This document shows positions 21,601-32,727 of a stretch of DNA of 64,000 nt, one piece after another. The position numbers were made by a program, and so were the translations under genes. Origin of the DNA: WRIS01 sp964345475 (GTDB lineage Bacteria > Actinomycetota > Coriobacteriia > Coriobacteriales > Eggerthellaceae); assembly GCA_964345475.1 (NCBI GenBank), contig CAYFQW010000003.1, positions 1 to 64,000 on the forward strand, given 5' to 3'. The first letter of the stretch is position 1. Every line of letters starts with the position of its first letter. The notes under the pieces are model-generated. The model did not search any database. It saw nothing but the letters and a program-made list of their open reading frames with translations, and had not been told where the DNA came from.

Positions 21601-24600
21601 CGCTCATCTTATAGCCGATAGCGTGGAGGTGCTTTCTCTTTACAACGTGGTCAATACCCAGTTCGGATATAGTGATGGAAAACCTGTTATCCCCACGCTT
21701 GATACTTCCTACGGAGCTATAGCTACCATAGGGGCAAGCTACGGTAATGTATCGGTATACAGCGTGATGGCAAATATTGCGCTTGCCGATTCCGCCTCAA
21801 CTGTTTTAGCCTATATCGAAGGGGCAACAAGCGACATTTCGGGCAGGCTGGACGTACACACCCTCGCTGCCACCTATGCGGAAACAAAAGTCAGCCAGCC
21901 CAGCATAGGAGTCTCTCTTGTCGATGTAAATGTTGCTGTTTTAACTTCGAATGCGGCAGGAAAGTATAAGGCTTATATCGATTCGACCGACTCAGATGGC
22001 TCTGGCCTCGTAGCAGGGTCTATCCGCATCGGAGTGGGTCACAATACCTATGCCGTTTCCACAACGGGTCCTTTAGGGGGCAAAGGTGTTACCGTAAGTG
22101 GAGCACAGGTAAAGGTAAACCAAGCGAACGCAAACGCCTCTGCCGAAGCAAACGCTTATCTGATAGGTACGGGCCATGTGGCGACTACTACGGGAGATTT
22201 GAGTGTACAGGTCAACGGTAGGGCTATTGCTAAAGCGAACATCACTACTGCCCAAGTGACAGTTGCTCTTGTTGATATCGGGGCGAACGAGACAAACGCT
22301 CAACTAAAGGTTAATCAAAGCGCCTATTTCGATATGGATGGAAGTGTTGACGTTGCAGGCGATCTAATCGTTCGGGCGAATTTCACAGATAGCGCATCAG
22401 GCGCCTTTGCAACAAGTGGCACTCCTTCAGCAAGTGGCGTGAATATCACCTTGGTTTCTGGAACGGGAACGACGGCATATGCATCTTCGGCCCTCATCAA
22501 TAAAGCTTACTTAAGCGGAACGGGTACAGTGAACGTGGGCGAGTCGGTAACTGTTGAGTCGAAGGCCACTACTGTTGCGACCGCAACAGTAAGCAAACCT
22601 TTCAGCGCTAGCCTTGCAAAAGTTACCATTCTTTTGGCGCGTTCTCAAACGAACGACACGATTCTTGCTTATATAGAAGGGGTCAGCTTGTACGCAGGCG
22701 AAAGCCTCGATGTTCTTGCAACTGGTCTTAGCACATCTACGGCAACGAGCGCAAGCGGTGGAGGAGCCTCACTGCTTTCGGGCGAAGGCGGTAACGTAGA
22801 GGCTCTTATTGGTAGCTCTTCAAGCCCTCAGACGGTGAAGGCCTATATTGGCGAACATGCCATCATTTCTACCGTAGGGGATATCCGAGTTTCAGCCGAT
22901 AACCAAGGAAGCGCTACGGTGCGTATGACTGCAGGCTGGGATGTAAGTGCTATCGGTATTGCGAAGCAGGTAGTTTCTTCGGCGAGCTATTATTCCACCT
23001 TCGCCGGTGTAGACAAGAACTCCTCCTTGGAAAGCCTCAAAGGAAGTATCTACATTTCAGCATATGATAAGGCGACAGCCGATACCTTAGTCGACTCCAA
23101 CAGCGTAGGCATACTTCTCAGTGCTGATGTGAAGTACGCGAAAAATTACGTCAGCCAAAACACCAGTATTGTTGTCGACAAAAATGCGAGCCTCTGGGCC
23201 TATCGAGATATCATCATCTCAGCTGCATCCGATGCGGTGATGCATGCAAAAACAAAAGCAGACGGCGGCGGTATTTTCACGGGTGGAACGCTGAAAGCCT
23301 ACAATACTTTAGTCCGAGTTTTAACTGTTGATGTAAAAGATAATGCCAGCATAGTTTCAGACGGTTTCAGTGCTTCTGGAAGCACGGGCAAGATAGAGAT
23401 AAGCGCACATGCGGGCAAAAACGACGATATCCTTACCGAAGCTTCGTCCACTAAGGGTGCGGCGTTCGGCGGCTCGAAAGTTGTGGTAGAGACTGCCTAT
23501 AACTCAAATGCTGCTGTCACCATCGCTGGCGGAGTCAGTATCACGAACATCTTTGGAGACATTCTGATTGCCGCCTACGCTTCAGCTGGTAGCGTGAAAA
23601 CTATTGGCGACATCGGCATGTATGCAGTAGGGAGCTCCACAACGGCCGATGCGGAATTCAAGAGGCAGCTAACTTCCAGCTCTACGCTTTCGGCAACGGT
23701 GAGCATTGCAAACGGAGCAGCGAGCCGAACCGAAATTACAGGGAAAAACATTACGGTTCTCTCAAAGCTTGATAAGCTATACATTGATGTGTACACGAAT
23801 GCCCAAACCGGCGGCTTCCTCAACTTTGCCCATGCCTACAGCGACATCAACTTCTACTTAAACCTCGCAGTCACGATCGATAACGCACACCTCAAAGCCT
23901 ATGATAATCTTACGATATTGGCAGATGGGGTTCCTACTAATCCTGGAACGCATCTCAAGGTCAAGGCAGATACAAAGATTACTGCTTTCGCAGGTCGTGT
24001 CGAGTCCTATGCGCGTATATACGGCTCGACTGCCGCGTCGGTGACACTTAAAGACAAGGCAATGATTACTGGAGCGAATGTTCGAATCGATAGGAAGGCT
24101 TTCGCTGGAAATATCGATCAGGACGCCTCGGGTACTCGAAGAGCAATTGCAAGCAAGAAGGAAGATGAAACTAATAATCTGGGATACTCTAAGAGCATGA
24201 ACGTAGCACAGGGTGTTATCTTCCATATTGCCGACGCAGCGGCAGGCATTGCCATCGATGTGTATTACGATGACTACGGCACGCTTAAGGTGAGAAGCGT
24301 TGGAACTACCTCTTCCTTTGGTATGGGAGGCTACACGATTAGTGGAGATACCGTCAGCTTCCAAAATATAAGCAACAATCTTCCTGGCACCTTGACTGTT
24401 ATCGGAAATAGTAGCGGTTTGAAAAATAACATCATCTACGGGCAAGCCCACATTCAGGAATTTGTCTTCACGAATCGCACCGAGAAAAATATCGTATTCG
24501 CTGCTATCGACCTCTATAACGAACGCTTCACGAAGTCGGCAGTGAATGCGCTGAATATCGGCGCGAGCAATGTCTACAATGCCAGTTATCTCGATAAAAG

Positions 24601-27600
24601 CCCAAAAACCACTCCTGCGATATATATGTATTCATGGGGCGCTGGCTCAATAAGCTTTGTCGGTCTTGTTAATAACGAGCGCGGATCTCTTTATATAGAG
24701 TGGACAGGGGTAAACGGAACTGGTAATGGAAGCCTGTATACAAAACACATTACCATGGGAAGCGTCGAGCTGGCGCCTTTGTGGGTACACGATCTGCAGG
24801 TTGTGAACGCACGCGACATTATGGGCTTGAACGGCGAGCGATTCGGAGCCTTCTTAACCATCCGCGACTCCGAAGACGCCTTCGTTTCCATGAGCGCTAC
24901 CGGCAAGGTTTATCTTGAGCTTACCCTGTCGGAAATAAAACCAGTTTCAAGCTTGTCGACAGGTAGCCTCAACGATGATGCTTTCACTGAAAGCCTCGAT
25001 ATTGTTCAGATAGTTTCGCTCGGAGACGTAGACATCCTTCTGCCTCAGGCGATGAGGATGGAGTATCTGGAAAGCGCGGGAGCAGCAACTGTTATCCTGC
25101 CCGGAACCGTTCAATTTACCACCGATACCATCACACTGGGCGACGTGACGATGTCCCTCTCCGATTTGGGAGATTATTTAATCGGTGGCCAAGGGTCTTC
25201 CTATAAGGTATACAGCCTGCCTAATGGCATGCAGATCTACCTCGATGAACATGGTGCCGTGCGTCGTATGGTAGCTCCTGATGGAACCACCTTCGATACG
25301 AGTTTGTATGAGGTTAGCGGAAGCGTAGTGGTCTTTAAGGAGTACGGCATAAGCATTAACTTGCACACGGGAGTTCTGACCGCCTTGGAGGAAGGCAATG
25401 GCTTCGATTTGTATATCGAATACGATAACAATAAAGGCTGGTACACGCTTAATGGAACGGTTGCCACCAATCAGAAAGTGGAAATCTATCAGCTGGTAAC
25501 TGATGGTGGAGATACAAGCTACGAAGAAAAAGCTAAATCAGATCTAAGCTATTGGAAAACTGAAAACGGCAAGGAGTACTATTTCTTAACGCTCGACAAT
25601 CTGAACAATATGACGAACACTGGATACAAGAGCACCTATTATGTGCTGGTGTATGATGAAAATACTCAGTACTTGCGCAGCGTCTATGAGGGCAAGCGCA
25701 GTGAGGCAACGGTTGATGGAACTGCTGGAGACGTAGTGCCGTTAACTACCAGCTGGGAAGTGCTCGAATGTTATCCTTCTAACGATGGAGGAGGAATAAA
25801 GAAGACTTCCAACACCATAACTACCTCGTATTACTATTCGGGCTACATTAATGGCACTGCCTATAGCGTTGTTATCAGTCAAACCACCACCGTCATAAGA
25901 GAATATAAGAAGGACGGGAGCCTAGATAAAACGACTACAACAATAAACGATGACGCTTGGGTCAGGTCAGCTACTATTGACGGAAAGAGCTTTGCTAACG
26001 GTCTTGCTATCTCTAGCAGCAGCGATAACAAGAACCTCATCGGTTATGTGCTCTATAAGCCTACGATAAAAATAAGCAGCAAAATTGTGAGCGGAATTAC
26101 TATCAAATATGATTATATCGAGCTGACGAATGCTACACCAGGGTCTGTCAATCTTGGAAAAATAGGTGATGATGACGAAGATGTCACCGCGCAGGGCTAT
26201 GAGATTAAAATAGACAAAAATACAAGATGGTGGATTCTTCCCTATGCAGTGTACACGTTCACTGACATTAACCACGCAGCGAACCATCCAACAGACGGTG
26301 GGCTCTACGAGCTCGATTCTCCGAAAGTTAAGATAAGCTTCAATATTACTTGGAACCCAATTAAAGTAAGCATCGATTGGGGTGTCAACGCAGTTATTCA
26401 TTTGGGTGCTGGCGAATCCGTCACGCTAAAATCCTTCCTATATGATGGTTATAGTGTATATCGCATTTCGAAAAATACTGTTATCTCAACAGATGCCACG
26501 GTCATCAAAGAGAGTGGTGACACGAAAGTTAGCTACAAGCTGGATGGTAGTTACGCAGCGCTTGTTCAAGGAAGCGCAACATTGTCCTACGATAAATATG
26601 CTGACGAGCTTTCGTTTGGAGGTCCACAGCATCTCATCCAGCTTTCCGACTATGTGGCACGGAGTGTTTGGGGAGATTACTATTATCACAATGGCAGCAC
26701 CTGGGTTCCAGCTTCAAGCACGATGGATGCTGATGGTACGCTGATTATTTCCTACGACGGAGGAACACTTCTTACTATTCACGTGAAAGACGGAATCACG
26801 TATCATACGGCCTACTCGGTTCTCGGGCGTGCCTTGACGACGAGCCCCTTTGTTCGTGTTGGCTCCGATGGATCAGTATATTGGTTTGTCGATGTTCTTG
26901 ATACGGTCAAAAGGCAAGAAGTTGAGGGAACCTCATATCTCGTATCCCTCATCGAAGGTTCTTCGGTTCGCCTCGAAATGAGAGACCCGCAAGGCAGCCT
27001 CCTCGATGGTGACGGTTTGAAGGGCCGCCCGGAAGATATAGATATACGGGCAAACGCAGGAGATATCGTTCTCGTGACAGCAAGCACCGGCACGATAGGT
27101 ACCCCAGACGATTTCCTCGAGATGTCGGCTGCGGGCACTATCGTATTCCTCGATCTTGAAGGTGCTACAGTGCTTCGAACCGATACCTATCTCTATATTC
27201 CTGATACTAGTTCAGGGTATACAGGTACTGATCTCACACTCGATCCGAATACGAAGATACTTGGGGCTGAGTTGATTATCGGTATCGAAAATGGCTCTCT
27301 TTATGCAGGTATCGCAACAGTTGAAGATGGAAAACTTCAGGCAGAGACCGGTGTTGACGAAGTTGCCGGTCGCTTAGATGGCGATCCCTACTTCGTAGCT
27401 CATGACAGAGCGACTGTCGATTGCGACATCGTGCTTGTCGATCTTACAAGCACGCGAAGTGATGTCCTGTTCAATGCCGGTGGCAGCATCACCCTCGCCG
27501 ACCTNNNNNNNNNNNNNNNNNNNNNNNNNNNNNNNNNNNNNNNNNNNNNNNNNNNNNNNNNNNNNNNNNNNNNNNNNNNNNNNNNNNNNNNNNNNNNNNN

Positions 27601-30600
27601 NNNNGCACGCGAAGTGATGTCCTGTTCAATGCCGGTGGCAGCATCACCCTCGCCGACCTTGTCAGTGCTGACAGCGACATCCAGTTCGGCGCCGGTGGCA
27701 GCATCACCCTCGCCGACCTCTCAAGCACCGATAGCGATATCAAGTTCAATGCTGGCAGTAATATCGTACTCTTTAACCTCTCAAGTGCCGATAGCGATGT
27801 CCTGTTCAATGCAGGCGACAACATTGAATTCAGTCACCTGGGCAGCGTTGGTAGCACCATAAGCCAAACCTCCGGCGGATCGATTCGCTTCGATAGCGTC
27901 ATTGCCAAACAGAGCGATATCAGCTTGTCGGCAGAAAAAAGCATCATGATGCTTGATGGCATCGAGTGCGGCGAATACGGAACGCGCGCATTTATTAAGT
28001 TTGCCGAAACCGATACCGATGCCAACTCGAGCTTGACGCTTTCGTCAAAAGAAACGCTCGGTGAAGCTGGAAACGCACTCATTATCGACATTCCTGCGGC
28101 GCTTACACTAGAGTTGCCTCTGGCAGGAGATATTCATGTCGATGCTCTGCGACTTATCTTGGGAATGGTTGACACCGATGACAACACTAAGTATGTCGAG
28201 CTCGCCGTGGGGGATGCCCCGATTCTTGCGGTGGACTTGGTAACCCATCCGGATAATCCGATGATAAACGAGTTTGTAGGGCTCAACCCCGACTACCGCG
28301 ACGAAGAGAAGGAAGGCGACCACCTCTCTGAAATCGATAGACAGATACTGCAAATGGCCCTAGAACAGCAGAGTATCGACGAGATTCTTACATGGATTAT
28401 GTCTCGCGCCGATCGCGATGAATGGCTCCAAGCGCTTTCGAAGACCATTCTCGCTTCTCTCCTCGGTGAAGAAGAGGGATTGCCCGCCGATTGGATTGCC
28501 GGGTTCTTAAGCAACAGCGATGTCCTTGCTCTGCTTTCGGATGACGATATTCTTGCACTGGCCAAGGCTGCGGCAGAACTCGACGACGAACAGCTTGCGG
28601 AAGTAAGCGATGCAGAAGAGCTTGTTTCCTATCTTGACCCAACAGTGCTGGATTATATTTTCGCAGGGCTCAGTGACGAGCAGAAGCAATACGCCGGTCT
28701 CGAGGAGGACGCAACTACTATCACTGCAGAAGAGCTCTTAGCTCTTATAGAACATGAGCAGGGTGGTATCAGTCTTATCGATATCCTCAGCTATCTTCTT
28801 GGAATAGATCCTTTGACCGGTGAGCTTATTGGCGGAGGAGACCCTGACTACGACACGCTTTTCGATACTCTTCCTGCGCAGCTGAAGGCATTCCTTGCTG
28901 AGCTGATGCTTCGTGGAGACGAAGAAAGCTTTAAAGAAGCTATTCTCGATGCGATTGCAAATGACGCCGACGCTGTTTATGACAGAATCTTCGGCCTCGG
29001 TGGCATAATCAGCGAGATTGACCCTGAAGCTGAAGCGGACGAACGAGAGAAGGCTCCTGGAGCAGGTGGCTACGTACTTTCTTATGAGGACGCGCGGGCA
29101 ATTCTCGAGAAGCTCTTAAGCTTGCAGCTGACCGCGGTCCAACAAGTTGATTCAGAGGGAGAGCCTATTCTTGACCTTGACGGCAATCCTCTCTGGACGA
29201 ACGGCCCCGCGTGCTTCACCAGCCTGGGAACTTTATTAGGGAGGTTGTTGACATCTGAGAAGATAGAGGCTCTCTACCTGGCTGCTCTTGAGGCCGCCAA
29301 GTATCCTCAAGAAGAAGTAGATAAGGGTATCGAAGACCCTGCGCCGCGCGAGTTCACGGTTCATATTGGAACGTCGACAGGGGTTGCTACTATCTATAAT
29401 GATGGCAGCATCAACATAACTCAAGACAAGGGCAATCTGACAATTAATAGCATTACCTCCGAGCGAGGTAGCGTCAACATCCTTAATCATGAAGGAAGCA
29501 TTCTCGCCCAGTATGAGAGTGGAATCCATGACGGGCATCATATCCTTGCTCGCGATATACACCTCAAAGCCGCCCAAGATGTAGGTACGGCAGTGGCTCC
29601 TCTCAAGCTCGAACAACGCGAGAATGGGCCTGTCGTGGTGGTCGGTGTTGATGAGGATATATACCTGGATCCAGATTATATTGAGAAGTTGGAAAACGGG
29701 ATAGACAAGTTTGATGCGGCTTCTGCCGACAAGGTCTACGTGCTTCGCCAAATCCAGCAACTCGATGACGAAGGCAATGCAATGTACGACGAGCAGGGCA
29801 GAGCTCTTTATACATGGGTCCTCGACGTTCTTATCCGCTACGACTGGATTCGCGTTGACGATCCCGATCCTGAAGAGCGCCTCACCTTGACAGTTGAAGC
29901 CGGTGGAGATGCCTTCTTCGAAGAGCTTACCGGAAGCGTTCGAGGCTCCATTACCGCGGGTGGCGACGCAGGCTACACCGTTTTAGACGGAGAAGTAGGA
30001 AGCATCGATGACCCGCTGGTGCTTGACATCGGTGGAACGATGACTATCAATTCGCGTGATGATATCAGCGTATTCGACAAGGGCGATCTTATTCTTATTG
30101 CAAACAGCGCAAACGGCCAGGTGAATGTGGAGGCTATCGGGAACATTGACCTTTCGAACACCAACGGACAAGACCTCATCATCGGCCCGGTAGTTGCTGG
30201 TGGAAACGCACGTATCGAAGCCGACGGAAATCTTCTCGAAGGCGATGCGTACGGAGCCGAAGCACAGGTTACGGCCGTGAGCATAGAGCTTATCGCCAAG
30301 GGCACGATAGGTACGGAAGATGACCCCTTCGAGGTTGACACCGACGCCGACAAGGGCGGTACGCTCACTGCCATAGGCGAGAGCATCGTTCTTACTGAAA
30401 TAAGTGGCAATATGCTGGTTGACCACATAGAGTCTCTCGTGGGCGATATCGTCCTCCTTGCCCCACAGGGCAGTATTCTTGAAGTAGGAGATGCAGGCAA
30501 AGACCTTGAAGATGCGGCTGAGGCCCAGAAAGAAGCGAATAACGCCCAGAGCGATGCCGATAAGGCTGCCGATCAAGCTGCAATCCTCGACGAGTATGCG

Positions 30601-32151
30601 AAGAGACTTGAGGAGCTCCATCGCTTAGCCGAAGAGGCCCGCATGGCGGCGGAAGAGGCTTTAGAGAACGCGAAGCTTGAGCGCGACCAGCTCCTTGCCG
30701 ATAAACTGCAGGCGGAAGACGAGGCAAAGAACATACAAGATGCCCTCGACAACAATCAGGCGCGTATAGAGGCAATTGAGAATATCTTGAGGCAGATTGA
30801 AGAAATAGAAGCCGATGAGACCTTGACTCCTGCCGAGCGTGAGGCCCTCATTGCTACTCTTCTCGGGACAGACACTGTTGATGAGCTCACGACAGAGCTC
30901 GATACCCTGGATGCCCTCAGGCCCGATCTTGAAGCAGACCTTAAGGATGCCCTAGACGTCATCGATGCGCTCGACGGTACGCTGACCAAGATGGAAGTTG
31001 CAATCCTTGATTTGCAGACCGTATTCGATGAGGCCCTCCAGGCCGAAGAAGATGCGCGAATCCTTGCCGAGGCGGCGCGCAAGCTCGCCGACGACAAACT
31101 TGCTGAAGCCTTGCTTAAGCAAAACGAGGCGAACCTTCTTCAGGCTTATGCGGATGCCCTTCTAGCCAATGACTCTACGAATACACCGAGCGTCATCACG
31201 CCGGGAAGCTTGAACATGACCGCTCAAGGCAGCATCGGTGAGCATGGGCGGCCGTTCAGCCTTGGGGTAGAGGGGACTGTTGACGCACGGGCTCCAGAAG
31301 GCATTCATATCGCTGGATACGGTGACCTCAATCTTGGAATCATCGAAACTTTTGAAGATATCTATATGGCGGCTCTAGGAAATATCAATACGAGCGGAAC
31401 ACCTCTCATTGGAGAGTCCGCAGACATCAACTCGCTTGGTGGAGATATCGGCTCGGAGGCAAACCCCTTCTTGCTCGCAGTTAAGAGGCTGTCTGCTTAT
31501 GCCACGGGTAATATCTTCGCGCACAATATGGGCTCGCTTGAAATTGGGTCGATACAGGCAGGCGGCCTTGTCGACCTCGAAGTCGACGGTGGAATATCTG
31601 CAGAGCCGGGAACGAACCCGAATATTATCGCCTCCGAGCTCAACTTGAAGGAGGCAGGAAATGTAGGAACAACTCTCGATCCCCTGCGGGTGGATGTCGA
31701 CCTGATTTCGGTATGGGCCAAAGATATCTTCCTCCACTTCCTCACCGACACGACTATCCACCAAATCGACGGTAAGGATATCGGAATTGCTGCTGATGGA
31801 AATGTATGGGGCGATGGGGATCTGCCGCTCTCTCTGTATCACATCGTGGGAGACAGCCTCAGGCTTTCGGCCTTCGGAAATATCGGGAAGCCTGCCGAAC
31901 CGCTCCGTGTTTATATACGGGGCACGCTAGATACCGATTCGGAATATGGCGAAGTGCATGTAGTTAACGGATACAGGGAGCCATCGGTAGAACCAACAGA
32001 GTCTGATGCCGAGAGTAGCAAGGTTCTTACCGCTACGAGAATTGCACAAACTGGAGACAGCACACTGTTTATAGGCTGGTTCTTCTTCATGAGCTTGATT
32101 GTCGGCCTAGGCATATTGGTTTTGAGCGGAAGGCGCAAGCAAAGAATATAG
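6672..32151 (+). CDS. Giant sortase-anchored repeat surface protein (~8,389 residues, assembly-split)
   Basis: One gene broken by two N spacers. Removing each spacer and one of its 55-bp flanks (155 bases each time) puts 6672-7335, 7436-27504 and 27605-32151 in a single frame of about 8,390 codons. In collapsed numbering, residues 1-38 are a signal peptide ending SLAWA. RTX-like nonapeptides lie at ~300-360 and InlB-B-like modules at ~880-1535 and ~2327-2512. Gly/Ala/Val-rich beta repeats are densest at ~3160-4690. A 20-residue tandem array crosses the second gap. A helical block lies at ~7107-7450, a coiled coil at ~7837-8063, and the sorting signal IAQTG at 8354-8358 is followed by a membrane span and RRKQRI. 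It resembles filamentous/LktA-type adhesins of other bacteria and is probably wall-attached and extended. Adhesion is inference. True length depends on how many repeats the gaps hide. Confidence 0.85.
7281..7490 (+). other. Assembly gap 1 with duplicated 55-bp flanks
   Basis: 7281-7335 and 7436-7490 are the same 55 bases on either side of 100 Ns (7336-7435). This is the pattern left when two contigs sharing a terminal 55-mer are joined by a fixed-length spacer. The upstream frame (from 6672) and the downstream frame become one after collapsing 155 bases. Confidence 0.9.
7724..7903 (+). repeat. Three RTX-like Gly/Asp nonapeptide repeats
   Basis: GGKGNDSLS, GGEGDDMLN and GGEGADRLH (collapsed residues ~300, 327 and 351) fit the calcium-binding RTX pattern GGxGxDxLx. 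They lie about 25 residues apart instead of in a continuous beta roll. Calcium binding is inferred. Confidence 0.6.
9464..11430 (+). repeat. Cluster of InlB-B-like (divergent Flg_new-type) modules
   Basis: Recurring ~70-90-residue modules follow the order KNGSVSAP, GETLTVTVTPMDGYKL, a short strand region, then YTLLMPDADVVLVAMFE. I count about six copies of varying fidelity here. These domains are common small beta modules in Gram-positive surface proteins. They are interleaved with stretches of the main beta-repeat scaffold. Confidence 0.6.
12905..13490 (+). other. Helical insertion within the beta-repeat scaffold
   Basis: About 195 residues (collapsed ~2027-2222) are predominantly helical and amphipathic, e.g. 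VADLIKQMLEVFGLSGEEL. They interrupt the Ala/Gly/Val beta repeats. No family is recognised. Confidence 0.5.
13805..14360 (+). repeat. Second pair of InlB-B-like modules
   Basis: Two modules of the same type: TTNGQITDAKVSGKKYTITV...DEGYILSGL, and NGTASL...GDKVQVTVTPAEGYTL ending SFYMPGFATEVTVSFK. Confidence 0.55.
16310..20880 (+). repeat. Long array of ~60-residue Gly/Ala/Val-rich beta repeats (at least 24 units)
   Basis: Each unit carries a core like GGTAGVGATVVVLVF, then an N/K-containing turn, xAxIG-type strand and a VSVxA strand, recurring every ~180-200 bases. I counted 24 cores by eye, from GGSSTASVAGSMAMV to GAIEANASVAYADI. Divergent copies continue on both sides (from ~8.5 kb to ~24 kb). 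The pattern suggests a repetitive beta-solenoid or beta-barrel-like stalk. Confidence 0.7.
27445..27960 (+). repeat. 60-bp (20-residue) in-frame tandem repeat spanning gap 2
   Basis: Consecutive 20-residue units are seen: TSTRSDVLFNAGGSITLADL, VSADSDIQFGAGGSITLADL, SSTDSDIKFNAGSNIVLFNL, SSADSDVLFNAGDNIEFSHL, then the more divergent GSVGSTISQTSGGSIRFDSV and IAKQSDISLSAEKSIMMLDG. Units 27661-27720, 27721-27780 and 27781-27840 are exact 60-base steps. Twenty residues is a typical rung length of a parallel beta helix. The array contains the second N spacer, so its copy number is uncertain. Confidence 0.8.
27450..27659 (+). other. Assembly gap 2 with duplicated 55-bp flanks
   Basis: 27450-27504 and 27605-27659 are identical 55-mers around 100 Ns (27505-27604). 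Collapsing 155 bases again restores a single frame into the downstream 4.2-kb segment ending at 32151. Confidence 0.9.
30490..31170 (+). other. Coiled-coil segment near the wall anchor
   Basis: About 225 residues rich in Ala, Glu, Lys and Leu with heptad-like spacing (e.g. AKRLEELHRLAEEARMAAEE and EARILAEAARKLADDKL-type stretches). They sit between beta-rich segments, about 290 residues before the sorting signal. A rigid spacer or oligomerisation rod is the natural reading. Confidence 0.65.
32041..32148 (+). other. Noncanonical cell-wall sorting signal (IAQTG)
   Basis: IAQTGD is followed by a hydrophobic span (TLFIGWFFFMSLIVGLGILV) and a basic tail RRKQRI at the extreme C terminus. This is the three-part layout of sortase substrates, with Ile-Ala in place of Leu-Pro. 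It is close to the LAxTG motif used by class E sortases of actinobacteria. Confidence 0.8.
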
Positions 32152-32222
32152 TCAAAGGAGACGAGATTCTCTCCCCTCTGACAGCAGTTCTTGGGAATCG
32201 AGACGCTTAGGTTGATTCATGA

Positions 32223-32259
32223 GGATATGCCGACCATTTGTGTCGGCATATCCATTTTT
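32223..32259 (+). terminator. Strong intrinsic terminator after the giant gene
   Basis: A perfect 12-bp stem GGATATGCCGAC (32223-32234) / GTCGGCATATCC (32242-32253) with a 7-base loop is followed by ATTTTTA. Confidence 0.85.
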
Positions 32260-32360
32260 AAAGGAAGTGAAATCCTTTGTGAAAGTTTCCCCAAGGGAAT
32301 TCATATCGACCCAGGAATGTATAAGCCCAACATGCTTTTCTGCGCAACAAGCGAAATCTC

Positions 32361-32399
32361 AAAATCTTACCTTTACGTAAGATTTTATCCTGCTATACT
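32361..32399 (+). promoter_or_regulatory. hipBA promoter with palindromic operator
   Basis: A perfect 10-bp inverted repeat AAAATCTTAC (32361-32370) / GTAAGATTTT (32377-32386) with a 6-base spacer overlaps the -35 TTTACG (32372-32377). The -10 TATACT (32394-32399) is 16 bases on. HipB-type antitoxins are known to repress their own operon through such palindromes; binding here is inferred. A second inverted repeat, CCCCAA (32446-32451) / TTGGGG (32461-32466), lies just before the hipB start. Confidence 0.7.
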
Positions 32400-32472
32400 A
32401 ATTCTTACATATCGGGAAGATTATTTGATATGAAGGTCAATTCTTCCCCAAGAACAAGAATTGGGGTAAACG

Positions 32473-32727
32473 ATGCCAGGCAATCCTAATATGCATACTT
32501 CGAAACCAGTAAGAATATTTCAAGCGGAAGAGCTGGGCAAGATTATTCGTGTCCGTAGAAAAGAACTAGGGTATACCCAAGAATACGTAGCAGCAGTAAT
32601 GGGCGTCAGCCCGAGACTGCTAGGGGAAATCGAGCGGGGCAAAAAAACGGTCGGCATTCAAAAGGTGCTCGATTATGCAACAAACATGGGCATAGATATC
32701 TCAATTGCAGTGAGAGGGGAGCTATGA
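32473..32727 (+). CDS. hipB: HipB-like XRE-family antitoxin
   Basis: An 84-residue protein with a single helix-turn-helix of the XRE/Cro type at residues ~20-73: LGKIIRVRRKELGYTQEYVA, then GVSPRLLGEIERGKKTVGIQ. Such antitoxins bind the HipA toxin and the operon operator as a dimer. The stop overlaps the hipA start by 4 bases, so the pair is translationally coupled. The ribosome-binding site is weak (GGGG within TTGGGG). Confidence 0.85.
   Translation: MPGNPNMHTSKPVRIFQAEELGKIIRVRRKELGYTQEYVAAVMGVSPRLLGEIERGKKTVGIQKVLDYATNMGIDISIAVRGEL

Noticed and set aside
7336..27604. Apparent frameshifts that would split the giant gene into three
   Set aside because: The frame changes coincide exactly with the 100-N spacers plus duplicated 55-mers and vanish when those are collapsed.
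27661..27840. 60-bp direct repeats considered as a CRISPR array
   Set aside because: The repeats are contiguous without spacers, are divergent, and encode 20-residue protein units in frame.
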